In this document: positions 18,034-27,629 of the stretch, piece after piece
Layout of the letters: every line of letters starts with the position of its first letter
Position numbering within the stretch: the stretch's first letter is position 1
NCBI GenBank assembly: GCA_934445035.1
Contig: CAKSDI010000001.1
Coordinates: 62,001-126,000 of the forward strand
DNA from: an uncultured Eubacteriales bacterium
GTDB taxonomy: Bacteria; Bacillota; Clostridia; Oscillospirales; Acutalibacteraceae
DNA length: 64,000 bases
Direction of reading: 5' to 3'
Translations under genes and position numbers: made by a program
Notes under the pieces: model-generated
Seen by the model: the letters and a program-made list of their open reading frames with translations, nothing else
Database searches by the model: none
Told to the model about the DNA's origin: nothing

Positions 18034-21000
18034 TTACTTACCGTAAAGCTCAACAAGCTTTTCAAGATGAGCTCTTCTTGCCTTAGCAGTCTGGGCTGCC
18101 TTATCAAAGAGCTGCTCTGCGCGCTCGGGGAACGAACGGGTAAGAGAAGAATATCTTGCTTCGCCGAGAATAAACTCTTTATAATCGGTGGTAGCAGGCT
18201 TGCTGTCTAAGCTGAACGGGTTCTTACCCTCTGCTTTGAGAGCAGGATTGTAACGGAAAAGATCCCAATATCCGCAGTCAACAGCTTTCTTCATTTCTTT
18301 CTGGCAGTTAACCATTCCGCCCTTGATCGAGTGCATTTCGCAGGGAGCGTAACCAATAACAAGTGACGGACCGTCATAAGCCTCAGCCTCTTTTAAAGCC
18401 TTAAGAGTCTGATTCTGATCTGCGCCCATTGCAACCTGTGCTACATAGATATAGCCATAAGACATAGCGATCTCTGCAAGGCTCTTCTTAGCTATTGCTT
18501 TACCGGCAGCTGCGAACTGTGCAACCTGGCCGATATTGGAAGCCTTAGAAGCCTGACCGCCTGTATTGGAGTAAACCTCGGTATCGAATACCATAATGTT
18601 TACATTTCTTCCGCTTGCGAGAACATGGTCAACACCGCCGAAGCCGATATCGTAAGCCCAGCCGTCGCCGCCGAAGATCCAAACGGATTTCTTGGAAAGA
18701 TACTCGGAATTCTCAAGGATATCCTTGCATTTATCGCAATCAGCGCCCGAAGCCTTGATAGCGGCAGTTAAAGCCTTAGAAGCTTCTGCGTTTGATTTAG
18801 CGTCATTAAGTGTTTCGAGGTACTTATCAGCGGCAGCCTTAACTTCTGCGAAAGCTTTATCGGATTCCGAGATAGCCTTAGCGTCGTCAATAAGGCGCTC
18901 TCTTATAGCTGTCTGACCGAGGAACATACCATAGCCGTGCTCAGCGTTATCCTCAAAGAGGGAATTTGCCCAGGCAGGACCGTGACCCTCTGCGTTAGTG
19001 GTGTAAGGCGAAGTAGCCGCAGGACCGCCCCAGATTGAAGAACAGCCTGTTGCGTTAGAAATATACATTCTGTCGCCGAAGAGCTGAGTGATAAGTCTTG
19101 CATAAGAGGTTTCAGCGCAGCCTGCGCATGAGCCTGAGAATTCAAGAAGCGGCTTTTTGAACTGTGAAGTGATAACATTTGCGTCTGTAGCAACTTCTTT
19201 TTTCTCTGAAACATTTGCTACGCAATAGTCAAATACCTTCTGCTCATCAAGCTGTGATTCCTGAGAAACCATTTTAAGAGAAGCAGTCGGGCAAACGCCT
19301 ACGCATACTCCGCATCCCATACAGTCAAGCGGAGAAACGGTAAGAGCATAAGTATAACCCTTATTCGAAACGGTCTTTTCTTTAACCGCATACTTTGTAT
19401 TAGCGGGAGCTTTAGCTTTTTCATCATCTGAAAGAGCAAACGGGCGAAGTGTTGCGTGAGGGCAGACAAACGCACATTTGTTACAGCCGATACAGGTTTC
19501 ATTATTCCACTCGGGAACCATTACTGCAACTCCGCGTTTTTCAAATGCGGAAGCACCCTGCTCGAAAGTACCGTCAGCGTGGTCGGTGAAAGCGGAAACA
19601 GGAAGCTCGTAGCCGTTCATAAGGCCGACCGGTTTCATAATTCCGTCAACCATTTTAACGAGCTTTTCAGGTCCGTTTTCAGTAACGGCAGTCTTAACAT
19701 CTTCGGCATTAGCCCATGAAGCAGGAACATCTACCTGAACGAATGCGGTTGCACCGGCGTCGATAGCCTTTTCGTTCATCTCAACGATCTCTTTACCCTT
19801 CTTCATAAACTTCTGTGCTTTTTCTTTCATATATCCGATAGCTTCATCAACAGGAAGAACCTTTGCAAGAGCAAAGAAAGCGGACTGTAAAACAGTGTTA
19901 GTACGCTTGCCGAGGCCTATTTTTGCCGCAATATCGATAGCGTTAACAGTGTAAAGCTTGATATTATTCTTAGCGATATAACGCTTAGCCTCTGCGGGCA
20001 TATGGCGGTCAAGCTCTTCAGCGTTCCACTGGCAGTTGATAAGGAATACGCCGCCGGGCTTAACATCGTTGACCATCTTATAGCCTTTGATAACATAAGA
20101 CGGGTTATGGCAAGCAACGAAATCAGCCTTATTTATGTAATAAGGGCTCTTAATAGGCTTATCGCCGAAACGGAGGTGGGATACTGTGATACCGCCTGTT
20201 TTCTTTGAGTCATACTGGAAGTAAGCCTGAACATACTTATCGGTGTGGTCGCCGATTATCTTGATAGAGTCTTTGTTAGCGCCGACAGTACCGTCGCCGC
20301 CGAGACCCCAGAATTTGCACTCGATAGTGCCTTCTGCGGCAGTGTTCGGAGCTTCCTCTTCTTCAAGAGAGAGGTTAGTAACATCATCGACAATGCCGAT
20401 AGTGAACTGCGCCTTAGGAGCGTCTTTAGCAAGCTCTTTATAAACTGCAAAAATGCTGGCAGGCGGAGTATCCTTAGAACCTAAGCCGTAGCGGCCGCCG
20501 ATAACGGTGTCAACCTTTCTGCCTGTTGCGGCAAGAGCGCCTACAACATCCATATAAAGAGGTTCGCCGAGAGCGCCCGGCTCTTTGGTACGGTCTAAAA
20601 CAGCTATTTTCTTAACTGTTTCAGGGATAGCCTCTACGAGCTTTTCAGCAGAGAAAGGACGATACAGGCGAACCTTAACAAGACCAACCTTTTCACCCTT
20701 TGCGGTGAGGTAATCGATAACTTCTTCGGCAACATCACATACAGAGCCCATAGCGATTATTACGCGCTCAGCGTCAGCCGCGCCGTAATAGTTAAAGAGC
20801 TTGTAATCTGTGCCGAGCTTGGCATTGACTTTGCCCATATACTCTTCGACGATTCCCGGAACAGCGTCATAATACTTATTACATGCCTCTCTGTTCTGGA
20901 AGAAAATATCGTCGTTCTCATGAGAGCCGCGCATAACGGGATGCTCAGGATTGAGCGCGCGCTTACGGAAAGCCTTTACAGCGTCCATATCGCACATTTC

Positions 21001-21576
21001 TTTAAGATCCTCATAATCCCAAATCTGGATCTTCTGAATTTCGTGGGAAGTACGGAATCCGTCAAAGAAGTTTATAAAAGGAACTCTGCTCTTGATCGAA
21101 GCTAAGTGAGCAACAGCGGCAAGATCCATAACCTCCTGCGGATTTGTTTCTGCGAGCATAGCAAATCCCGTCTGACGACATGCGTAAACATCGGAATGGT
21201 CGCCGAAAATGTTAAGAGCGTGGCTCGCAACGCAGCGCGCGGAAACATGGAACACGCAGGGAAGAAGCTCGCCTGCAATTTTATACATATTCGGGATCAT
21301 AAGTAAAAGACCCTGTGAAGCTGTGAATGTGGTGGTGAGAGCACCGGCGGCAAGCGAACCGTGAACAGTACCCGCAGCACCTGCTTCAGACTGCATTTCG
21401 ACAACATTTACTTTTGTGCCGAAAATATTTTTAAGGCCCTGAGCAGACCACTGATCCACATAATCCGCCATAGGGCTGGACGGTGTAATCGGATAAATTC
21501 CGGCTACTTCGGTGAACGCATAGGCTACATGAGCCGCGGCGTTATTACCGTCCATAGTTTTGAACTTTCTTGCCAT
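18034..21576 (-). CDS. nifJ: Pyruvate:ferredoxin (flavodoxin) oxidoreductase
   Basis: 1180 residues, the normal size of the fused homodimeric enzyme. It converts pyruvate and CoA to acetyl-CoA and CO2, reducing ferredoxin, the central step of anaerobic clostridial energy metabolism. The domain order is complete: N-terminal pyrimidine-binding region with GIYPITPSSPMADYVD, CoA-binding and gamma domains, two 4Fe-4S motifs (CIGCNKCAFVCP near residue 695 and CMGCGVCVGVCP near 755), then the thiamine-diphosphate domain with GGDGWAYDIGFGG near 970 and the downstream YSNTGGQ. The start follows AGGAGGAATTTTCC. It is transcribed alone from a promoter at 21649-21677. Confidence 0.97.
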   Translation of the reverse strand: MARKFKTMDGNNAAAHVAYAFTEVAGIYPITPSSPMADYVDQWSAQGLKNIFGTKVNVVEMQSEAGAAGTVHGSLAAGALTTTFTASQGLLLMIPNMYKIAGELLPCVFHVSARCVASHALNIFGDHSDVYACRQTGFAMLAETNPQEVMDLAAVAHLASIKSRVPFINFFDGFRTSHEIQKIQIWDYEDLKEMCDMDAVKAFRKRALNPEHPVMRGSHENDDIFFQNREACNKYYDAVPGIVEEYMGKVNAKLGTDYKLFNYYGAADAERVIIAMGSVCDVAEEVIDYLTAKGEKVGLVKVRLYRPFSAEKLVEAIPETVKKIAVLDRTKEPGALGEPLYMDVVGALAATGRKVDTVIGGRYGLGSKDTPPASIFAVYKELAKDAPKAQFTIGIVDDVTNLSLEEEEAPNTAAEGTIECKFWGLGGDGTVGANKDSIKIIGDHTDKYVQAYFQYDSKKTGGITVSHLRFGDKPIKSPYYINKADFVACHNPSYVIKGYKMVNDVKPGGVFLINCQWNAEELDRHMPAEAKRYIAKNNIKLYTVNAIDIAAKIGLGKRTNTVLQSAFFALAKVLPVDEAIGYMKEKAQKFMKKGKEIVEMNEKAIDAGATAFVQVDVPASWANAEDVKTAVTENGPEKLVKMVDGIMKPVGLMNGYELPVSAFTDHADGTFEQGASAFEKRGVAVMVPEWNNETCIGCNKCAFVCPHATLRPFALSDDEKAKAPANTKYAVKEKTVSNKGYTYALTVSPLDCMGCGVCVGVCPTASLKMVSQESQLDEQKVFDYCVANVSEKKEVATDANVITSQFKKPLLEFSGSCAGCAETSYARLITQLFGDRMYISNATGCSSIWGGPAATSPYTTNAEGHGPAWANSLFEDNAEHGYGMFLGQTAIRERLIDDAKAISESDKAFAEVKAAADKYLETLNDAKSNAEASKALTAAIKASGADCDKCKDILENSEYLSKKSVWIFGGDGWAYDIGFGGVDHVLASGRNVNIMVFDTEVYSNTGGQASKASNIGQVAQFAAAGKAIAKKSLAEIAMSYGYIYVAQVAMGADQNQTLKALKEAEAYDGPSLVIGYAPCEMHSIKGGMVNCQKEMKKAVDCGYWDLFRYNPALKAEGKNPFSLDSKPATTDYKEFILGEARYSSLTRSFPERAEQLFDKAAQTAKARRAHLEKLVELYGK

Positions 21577-21632
21577 GGAAAATTCCTCCTGTTAAATAAT
21601 AAATAAGATAAAATCCGCTAATACCGCAATGC

Positions 21633-21677
21633 AGTATCATACTACTATATAGTAACACTTTTTTCCGCTTTTGTAAA
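21633..21677 (-). promoter_or_regulatory. Promoter of nifJ with adjoining palindromes
   Basis: Minus-strand TTTACA (21672-21677), 17-base spacer, TACTAT (21649-21654). Two perfect palindromes meet at the -10 box: TACTATATAGTA (21643-21654) and AGTATCATACT (21633-21643). They could be operator half-sites; no known regulator consensus was recognised. Confidence 0.6.
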
Positions 21678-21698
21678 CAAAAAATATTATTTTTTATC

Positions 21699-21736
21699 AA
21701 AAAAGCCGCTCTTTTGCAAAAAGCAGAAGAGCAGCT
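21699..21736 (-). terminator. Terminator of the purine uptake operon
   Basis: Near-perfect 13-base arms (GCTGCTCTTCTGC and GCAAAAGAGCGGC on the minus strand) with a T-run, 13 bases after the last permease gene. Confidence 0.85.
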
Positions 21737-21748
21737 ATGAATTTAATA

Positions 21749-22729
21749 TTATCTTTCCTCTCTGAAATAGGAAAGGCCAAGAGCCTGGGGAGGCTGATTT
21801 TCGCGTTTTTTGCGAATGCTGACTACTATTAAAACGATAATAGTAACAACATATGGTAACATTTGGATAAGCGGGATCATCTGCATAGGAACATTTATAT
21901 AATTGAAAAGAATATAAAGCGCTCCGAAGAGGTAAGAGCCGATTATCGCAAGCGAAGGCTTCCAGGTGGCGAAAATAACTATCGCTATCGCAAGCCAGCC
22001 GCGGTCGCCGAAGCCGTTATTTGACCAGATACCGTTAGAGTAATCCATAACATAGAAAAGTCCGCCGAGGCCTGCGATCATTCCGCCGATACAGGTAGCG
22101 CTGTACTTATATTTGGTAACATTGATACCTGCGGCGTCGGCAGTGGCAGGATTTTCACCTACTGCCCTCAAATTAAGGCCGAACTTTGTTTTCTTTAAAA
22201 ATACAGCTACAACTATCGCTATTATAACCGCGAGATATACCATAAAGCCGTACGAGAAGAAAAGCTTTCCTATTTCTCCCATATCTTCGGCAAAAGGAAG
22301 AGTGGTTTTAAATGCTCTTGCAATTTCCACCAAAGAAAGATAAGGAACATCGCTTTTAATAATTTTTATGAGCGAGCCGCCGAAAAAGTTTCCGCAGCCG
22401 ATACCGAAAGTGGTAATGGCAAGACCTGTAACATTCTGATTTGCTCTTAAAGTAACGGTCAAGAAGCAATAAAGTAATGAAACGAGGAAAGAGCCTAAAA
22501 GGCAGCACAAGAGCGGGATCAAAACTGCCAAGAACGGAGAAACCTCATAGGCGTTCGTCTGATATAAAAATCCGCCGACAACGCCGGATATTGCTCCGAT
22601 ATACATAATTCCCGGAATTCCGAGGTTTAAGTTACCGGACTTTTCGGTTAAAATTTCACCGGTTGAGCCGTAAAGCAAAGGAGTGCCCTGCAAAATAGCG
22701 CGCTGAATAAAATTAATTATAGCTATCAT
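21749..22729 (-). CDS. Nucleoside ABC importer permease (NupQ/YufQ type)
   Basis: 326 residues, about nine membrane helices, BPD_transp_2 family. The EAA-like region reads GLNLRAVGENPATADAAGIN (about 177-196), characteristic of BMP-linked nucleoside permeases. It pairs with the upstream permease, sharing one base of overlap, to form the membrane pore. Control by the guanine riboswitch upstream of xpt suggests purine nucleoside import. Confidence 0.92.
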   Translation of the reverse strand: MIAIINFIQRAILQGTPLLYGSTGEILTEKSGNLNLGIPGIMYIGAISGVVGGFLYQTNAYEVSPFLAVLIPLLCCLLGSFLVSLLYCFLTVTLRANQNVTGLAITTFGIGCGNFFGGSLIKIIKSDVPYLSLVEIARAFKTTLPFAEDMGEIGKLFFSYGFMVYLAVIIAIVVAVFLKKTKFGLNLRAVGENPATADAAGINVTKYKYSATCIGGMIAGLGGLFYVMDYSNGIWSNNGFGDRGWLAIAIVIFATWKPSLAIIGSYLFGALYILFNYINVPMQMIPLIQMLPYVVTIIVLIVVSIRKKRENQPPQALGLSYFREER

Positions 22730-23826
22730 TAGTTTTCCTCCTTTTTGCGGTGAGAGAAGTTTATCTTATAATTGATGAAGAATTCGCAGCCGATTATAAA
22801 GAAGAGAATAATTCCTGTTAAAATATCGGAGAAATCTCCGTTAAGTCCGAATTTCGAAGTTACCTCATCAGCGCCTCTGCCGAGGAAAACAAGCAAGAGA
22901 GTCGTTAATATCATATTGATAGGATTGAATTTTCCGAGCCAGGAAACCATAATTGCGGTAAATCCTCTGCCTCCGACAAGGTTTGAATCAATTGAGTGAG
23001 AAGATCCTCCGACAAGCAAAAGACCTGCAATTCCGCAGACAGCGCCCGAAACGAGCATAGTGCGGATAATGACCTTTTTAACATTTATTCCTATATATCT
23101 TGCTGTATTTTCGCTTTCTCCGACAACGGAAATCTCATAGCCGTGCTTACTGTACTTAAGATAGATATACATAAGAACGGTTATTATTGCTACAATTATG
23201 ATATTTAAAAGATATTTAACTCCGAAAATATCGGGCAGCCAGCCGTGGCTTAAAAGGTCGGGGCCTACAACATTAGAGCCGCTCTTATCGGCAATTTTAA
23301 GGAAATATTCAACAAGCTGAATAGCAACATAGTTCATCATAAGCGTAAAGAGCGTTTCGTTGGTCTTCCACTCGGCTTTGAAAATTGCAGGGATAACTCC
23401 CCAAATCATTCCCGCGGCAACTGCGCAGACTATCATTATTATTATGAGCGCCCATTCGGGGACCTTTCCGCCGAGATAGAACATACAAACAGCCGTTGCG
23501 AGGCAGCCTATTAGCACCTGACCTTCAGCACCCGTGTTCCAGAATTTCATTCGGAACGCAGGCGTAACGGCGAGTGAAATGCAAAGAAGAATTGCAATAT
23601 CGTGGATAGTAACTAAAAGTCTTCCCTGTCCTACAGCGCCGTGGATAATGGTCTTATATATCGATATCGGATTATCGCCCGTTAAAACCTTAGTAACTAT
23701 TCCGCAGACGACAAGCGCTAAAATAATCGCTATAAATCTTACAAGAAACTTAGTTTTAAAAGGAACATTATCTTTTTTTGAGATATACACGAGAGGCTCG
23801 CGATGATGCTTTAATTTATCTTTCAT
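22729..23826 (-). CDS. Nucleoside ABC importer permease (NupP/YufP type)
   Basis: 365 residues, BPD_transp_2 family, with an N-terminal cytoplasmic stretch of about 25 residues and about nine helices. The conserved cytoplasmic loop is YEISVVGESENTARYIGINV (about 231-250). It overlaps the ATPase gene by 11 bases and the second permease gene by one base. Confidence 0.92.
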   Translation of the reverse strand: MKDKLKHHREPLVYISKKDNVPFKTKFLVRFIAIILALVVCGIVTKVLTGDNPISIYKTIIHGAVGQGRLLVTIHDIAILLCISLAVTPAFRMKFWNTGAEGQVLIGCLATAVCMFYLGGKVPEWALIIIMIVCAVAAGMIWGVIPAIFKAEWKTNETLFTLMMNYVAIQLVEYFLKIADKSGSNVVGPDLLSHGWLPDIFGVKYLLNIIIVAIITVLMYIYLKYSKHGYEISVVGESENTARYIGINVKKVIIRTMLVSGAVCGIAGLLLVGGSSHSIDSNLVGGRGFTAIMVSWLGKFNPINMILTTLLLVFLGRGADEVTSKFGLNGDFSDILTGIILFFIIGCEFFINYKINFSHRKKEEN

Positions 23827-25345
23827 TGTTCTTGCCTCCCGATTTAGTCATCAGCAATCCGAGTTCTTCCTTGGTTGCTTCCCTGCCGTCTACAATACCG
23901 GTTATTCTGCCTGAGTTTACTACTATAATTCTATCGCAAAGCTCGGTCAGAACATCAAGGTCTTCGCCGACGAAAATTACCGCAACGCCGTTTTTCTTCT
24001 GCTGATTTAAAAGATTATATATCATATAAGAGGAATTGATATCAAGACCTCTTACAGGGTAAGCCGCCATAAGCACAGTCGGAGAAGCGGCGATCTCGCG
24101 CCCTACGAGAACTTTCTGAACATTACCGCCCGAAAGTCTTCTTACAGGTGTGTTGGCATTCGGAGTAACGACTTCAAGATCTCTTATGATATCCTCTGCA
24201 AGCTTTTTAGGCGACTGACGGTTTAGAAACATCGATCTGCCTCTTGTATAGGATCTGAGCATCATATTATCGACAATATCCATATTGCCCACAAGTCCCA
24301 TGCCGAGCCTGTCCTCAGGAACGAAAGAAAGTCTTACTCCGAGCTCTCTTATCTGCATAGGAGTTTTATCTCTTAAGTTTTCCTCAAGCCCGTTTTTAGG
24401 ATTGTTGTAAATTATCTCGCCGCCGGAGATATGCTGAAGACCGGCTATAGCTTCCAAAAGCTCTCTCTGGCCGCTTCCCGCAATTCCCGCAATTCCTAAA
24501 ATTTCTCCGCTTTTCGCGGTAAAGGTTATATCGTCAAGAACCTTAACGCCATTTTCATCATAAAGGTCGATACCTTTAACGAAAAGTCTGTCGACGCTGT
24601 TTTCAGGCTCTGATCTGTCAATATTAAGCGAAATCTTTTTGCCTACCATCATTTCGGTAAGCTCGGATTCGTTGGTCTCACTCGTTATGACAGTGTCGAT
24701 ATACTCGCCCTTGCGAAGGATCGATACCCTGTCAGATACAGAGAGGACCTCGTGCATTTTATGAGTGATAATGATGATGGATTTTCCGTCATCACGCATT
24801 CTTTTGAGTACGGCAAACAGCTTATCTGTTTCCTGAGGGGTCAAAACAGCGGTAGGCTCATCGAGGATAAGGATATCCGCTCCCCTATATAAAACTTTAA
24901 TTATCTCAACGGTCTGTTTTTCAGAAACAGACATTTGATAGATCTTCTTTTTGGGGTCTATTTCAAAACCGTATTTTTCGGAAATTTCGGCTACGCGTGA
25001 AGCCGCTTCCTTTAAGTTGAACTTTTCCCCGTCATTAATTCCGAGAACTATATTTTCTGTAGCGCTGAAAACATCAACAAGCTTAAAATGCTGATGGATC
25101 ATACCGATTTTTAAATCAAACGCGTCCTTAGGAGAGTTGATGGAAACCACTTCGCCGTTAACAAGAATTTCGCCCTCATCGGGGTGATAAATTCCGGCTA
25201 TCATATTCATCAATGTGGTCTTACCCGAACCGTTTTCTCCCAAAACAGCAAGTATCTCGCCTTTTTTAACGGTTAAATTTATATTTTTATTGGCAACTAT
25301 CTTACTGAACCGTTTGGTAACATTTCTGATTTCAAGTGCGTTCAC
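23816..25345 (-). CDS. Nucleoside ABC importer ATPase, double domain (NupO/YufO type)
   Basis: 509 residues with two ABC domains. The first has Walker A GENGSGKTT (about 35-43) and Walker B LILDEPTAVL. The second has a modified P-loop (GIAGSGQRE near 290), signature LSGGNVQK and VLMAAYPVRGLD in place of a normal Walker B, the usual asymmetry of sugar and nucleoside importer ATPases. It energises import by the two permeases. A strong hairpin in the 82-base gap before it separates it from the binding-protein gene. Confidence 0.93.
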   Translation of the reverse strand: MNALEIRNVTKRFSKIVANKNINLTVKKGEILAVLGENGSGKTTLMNMIAGIYHPDEGEILVNGEVVSINSPKDAFDLKIGMIHQHFKLVDVFSATENIVLGINDGEKFNLKEAASRVAEISEKYGFEIDPKKKIYQMSVSEKQTVEIIKVLYRGADILILDEPTAVLTPQETDKLFAVLKRMRDDGKSIIIITHKMHEVLSVSDRVSILRKGEYIDTVITSETNESELTEMMVGKKISLNIDRSEPENSVDRLFVKGIDLYDENGVKVLDDITFTAKSGEILGIAGIAGSGQRELLEAIAGLQHISGGEIIYNNPKNGLEENLRDKTPMQIRELGVRLSFVPEDRLGMGLVGNMDIVDNMMLRSYTRGRSMFLNRQSPKKLAEDIIRDLEVVTPNANTPVRRLSGGNVQKVLVGREIAASPTVLMAAYPVRGLDINSSYMIYNLLNQQKKNGVAVIFVGEDLDVLTELCDRIIVVNSGRITGIVDGREATKEELGLLMTKSGGKNNER

Positions 25346-25374
25346 TTTTTTCCTCCTTTTTAAAAATCAAAATA

Positions 25375-25402
25375 CACAAGGGGAGCTTACAGTCCCCTTG
25401 TG
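25375..25402 (-). terminator. Intra-operon hairpin between binding protein and ATPase genes
   Basis: Perfect 10-base arms CACAAGGGGA / TCCCCTTGTG with an 8-base loop. The minus-strand downstream tract is only moderately T-rich, so partial termination or 3'-end protection of the binding-protein mRNA is more likely than full termination. Confidence 0.65.
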
Positions 25403-25427
25403 CCGAAAGTTTTAAAAAGACTTTAAA

Positions 25428-26699
25428 TTACATCTTTTCATTGAGGTTTGTTATACCGTCAATGATCATATCAAAGTAAGGAGCAGAACGGAAATCCTTA
25501 GCGTTTGACTCGTCAAAGTAACCGTCGTGGATTACATTGGTTTCACCCTTGTAGTCGCCGTCAATATCAGCGAGGTACTCAGTAAGGTTTTTGCCGTCCT
25601 TAGTGAACTTGCTTGTATCAAATACATGGAGCGATCCTGCTTTGAAAGCGTCGATAGCTTCATTGATCTTCTCTTCTGTTCCGCTTGCCGCAACATCTTC
25701 ATTAAGACCTGTGAGAACTACAGAGTTTGAAGCTATATCTCCGCACCAGTCAGCAGCGATAGCCTCGCCCTTAACAACGCACTCAATGATGTACTGGAAG
25801 TAAGGAGCCCAGTTGATAGCGGAAGATACGATGAATGAATTTTTACCTGCGGAATATGTGCTTCCGTTATAAGAAACATTCGGAACACCTGCAAGCTCGC
25901 AAGCGGTAGGAGCGCCGAGAGAGTCAGCATGCTGGCTTACAAGAACGCACTTGTCTTTCTCGATAAGAGCTGTAGCAGCTTCCTGCTCTTTAGCCTGATC
26001 ATACCAAGAACCTGTGTAACGAACTTTCATTGTAGCGGATTCGCAAATTGAGCGAGCGCCGAGGTAGAAAGAAGTCATACCGGAAATAACCTCTGCATAG
26101 GTGTAAGCTCCGACATAGCCGATTATAGCTTCATCAGCTTTGATCTTTCCGTCTTTGATCATTTCGTTAAGCTTCATACCAGCGGCAATACCTGCAAGAT
26201 ATCTGCCCTCATAAATAGAAGCGAATGCATTGTGGAAGTTTGCAAGACCTGCGGTCTTTGCAGAAGTACCTGTAGCGTGGCAGAACTGAACTTCCGGGAA
26301 TTCAGCGGCTGCCTGCTTTAAAAATGACTCATGGCCGAAAGAATCTCCGAAGATAACTTTGCAGCCTTTATTCTTGGCAAGGTCAACTGCGGTATCATAG
26401 CATGCGCTGTCTTCGCCGATATTGGAAACTATTACTACCTGATCGTCTTTAAGACCCATACCTTTTTGAACCGATTTAAGAGCCTGGATAAAGTTGTTGT
26501 CATAGGTGGAGTTTTCATCGTGAAGACAGATCATTCCGATTTTGAAATCATCGGGAACTGTTACTTCTGATTTGATCTCCTGGCGAGGAAGGATCTCTGC
26601 GCCTTCGCCCTTTGCGGTCTTTTTCGAGCTTCCTTTGCAGCCTGCAAGACAGCCTACAGTGAGAAGTCCGGCAAGAAGAACTGCCAATAACTTTTTCAT
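25428..26699 (-). CDS. BMP-family nucleoside-binding lipoprotein
   Basis: 423 residues. The N-terminus is a lipoprotein signal with lipobox LAGC (Cys21), so the mature protein is anchored outside the membrane. The body is a two-lobed BMP fold (Bmp/Med family): KIGMICLHDENSTYDNNFI starts the first lobe and HADSLGAPTACELAG the hinge region. BMP proteins bind purine nucleosides and feed the linked ABC importer. It lies 48 bases after xpt, within the transcript read from the guanine riboswitch. Confidence 0.92.
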   Translation of the reverse strand: MKKLLAVLLAGLLTVGCLAGCKGSSKKTAKGEGAEILPRQEIKSEVTVPDDFKIGMICLHDENSTYDNNFIQALKSVQKGMGLKDDQVVIVSNIGEDSACYDTAVDLAKNKGCKVIFGDSFGHESFLKQAAAEFPEVQFCHATGTSAKTAGLANFHNAFASIYEGRYLAGIAAGMKLNEMIKDGKIKADEAIIGYVGAYTYAEVISGMTSFYLGARSICESATMKVRYTGSWYDQAKEQEAATALIEKDKCVLVSQHADSLGAPTACELAGVPNVSYNGSTYSAGKNSFIVSSAINWAPYFQYIIECVVKGEAIAADWCGDIASNSVVLTGLNEDVAASGTEEKINEAIDAFKAGSLHVFDTSKFTKDGKNLTEYLADIDGDYKGETNVIHDGYFDESNAKDFRSAPYFDMIIDGITNLNEKM

Positions 26700-26747
26700 T
26701 TTTTGTTTCCCCCAAAATTTTTTATATGTAAATAAATTTACACCGAA

Positions 26748-27323
26748 TTAAATCTCTCTGAAACGAATTTTATCCTCATTCATTTCATCGATAACGGCAA
26801 GGGACTCAACCCTTATGCCTTTTTCACGCAATGCGTCGCCGCCGCCCTGAAAACCTTTTTCCACCGCACAGGTGCAGCCTACAAGCTTTGCTCCCGCCTG
26901 ATTGACGATATCTATAAGGCCCTCTAAAGCCTTACCGTTCGCCAAAAAATCATCAACGATCACAACATTGTCAGAAGAATTAAGGTAATCCTTCGGAACG
27001 ACAACATCGTAATCGCTGTTATGTGTATATGAATGAACGACTGTTTTATAAACATCTCCGCTCACATTTGCGCTCTTACCTTTTTTTGCAAAAACTGCGG
27101 GAATATTCATAGCCATTCCTGCCGCAACCGCAAGAGCAATACCCGACGCTTCGATAGTTAAGATCTTCGTAACGCCGCAGTTATTATAAATATTTTTGAT
27201 CTCTTCGCCTATTTCGCGCAAAAAGGCAACATCAATCTGCTGATTTAAAAAAGAGCCGACTTTAAGAATATTACCCGGGAGAACTTTACCTTCATTGATT
27301 ATTTTCTGCTCTAATGCTTTCAA
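26748..27323 (-). CDS. xpt: Xanthine phosphoribosyltransferase
   Basis: 191 residues, the normal length for Xpt. The PRPP loop VVIVDDFLANGKALEGL (about 121-137) and the N-terminal Xpt-type MKALEQKI are clear. It converts xanthine and PRPP to XMP in purine salvage. The start is a TTG behind a strong AGGGGAGG ribosome site; it aligns with the known Xpt N-terminus. It is the first gene under a guanine-class riboswitch and shares the transcript with a nucleoside importer. Confidence 0.95.
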   Translation of the reverse strand: MKALEQKIINEGKVLPGNILKVGSFLNQQIDVAFLREIGEEIKNIYNNCGVTKILTIEASGIALAVAAGMAMNIPAVFAKKGKSANVSGDVYKTVVHSYTHNSDYDVVVPKDYLNSSDNVVIVDDFLANGKALEGLIDIVNQAGAKLVGCTCAVEKGFQGGGDALREKGIRVESLAVIDEMNEDKIRFREI

Positions 27324-27344
27324 AAAAAGTTCCCTCCCCTAACA

Positions 27345-27505
27345 AAAATAAAAAAACAGATCAAAAAGATCTGCTTACCGATATAAACAACGCACAGCAC
27401 ATATATAAATATATGCGTTATTTTTTTAAAACCAATAGTCGCTGCTGTGGCGCTGCGGTAGAAACATTTGGGCCATTTATCCAAACCTATATCGGTGAGC
27501 TATTA
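27345..27505 (-). promoter_or_regulatory. Guanine-class purine riboswitch with transcription-termination platform
   Basis: The minus-strand aptamer (27431-27496) has P1 ACCGAT/ATTGGT, P2 loop ending ATGG, the invariant J2/3 GTTTCTACC, a P3 loop with CC for the loop-loop pair, and J3/1 GACTAT, whose C at the ligand-pairing position predicts guanine or xanthine-type purines rather than adenine. Downstream, AAGCAGATC-TTTTT-GATCTGTTT with a long T-run (about 27351-27376) is the terminator. The 13-base segment at 27373-27385 is complementary, with one mismatch, to the P1 5' side (27488-27500), and overlaps the terminator stem, giving a simple antiterminator switch. Confidence 0.93.
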
Positions 27506-27519
27506 AATTTTACAAGCTT

Positions 27520-27548
27520 ATGGTAACATAAAAAAACTTATTTGTCAA
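27520..27548 (-). promoter_or_regulatory. Promoter of the riboswitch-xpt operon
   Basis: Minus-strand TTGACA (27543-27548), 17-base spacer, TACCAT (27520-27525) with an upstream TG, ending about 20 bases before the aptamer. Confidence 0.65.
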
Positions 27549-27629
27549 TAAGCGAAATTCAAAATTGTCAACTTTAGTATATTTTAATAATAATGTGGCG
27601 AAAAACAAAAATTTTTTATAGTTTTATAC

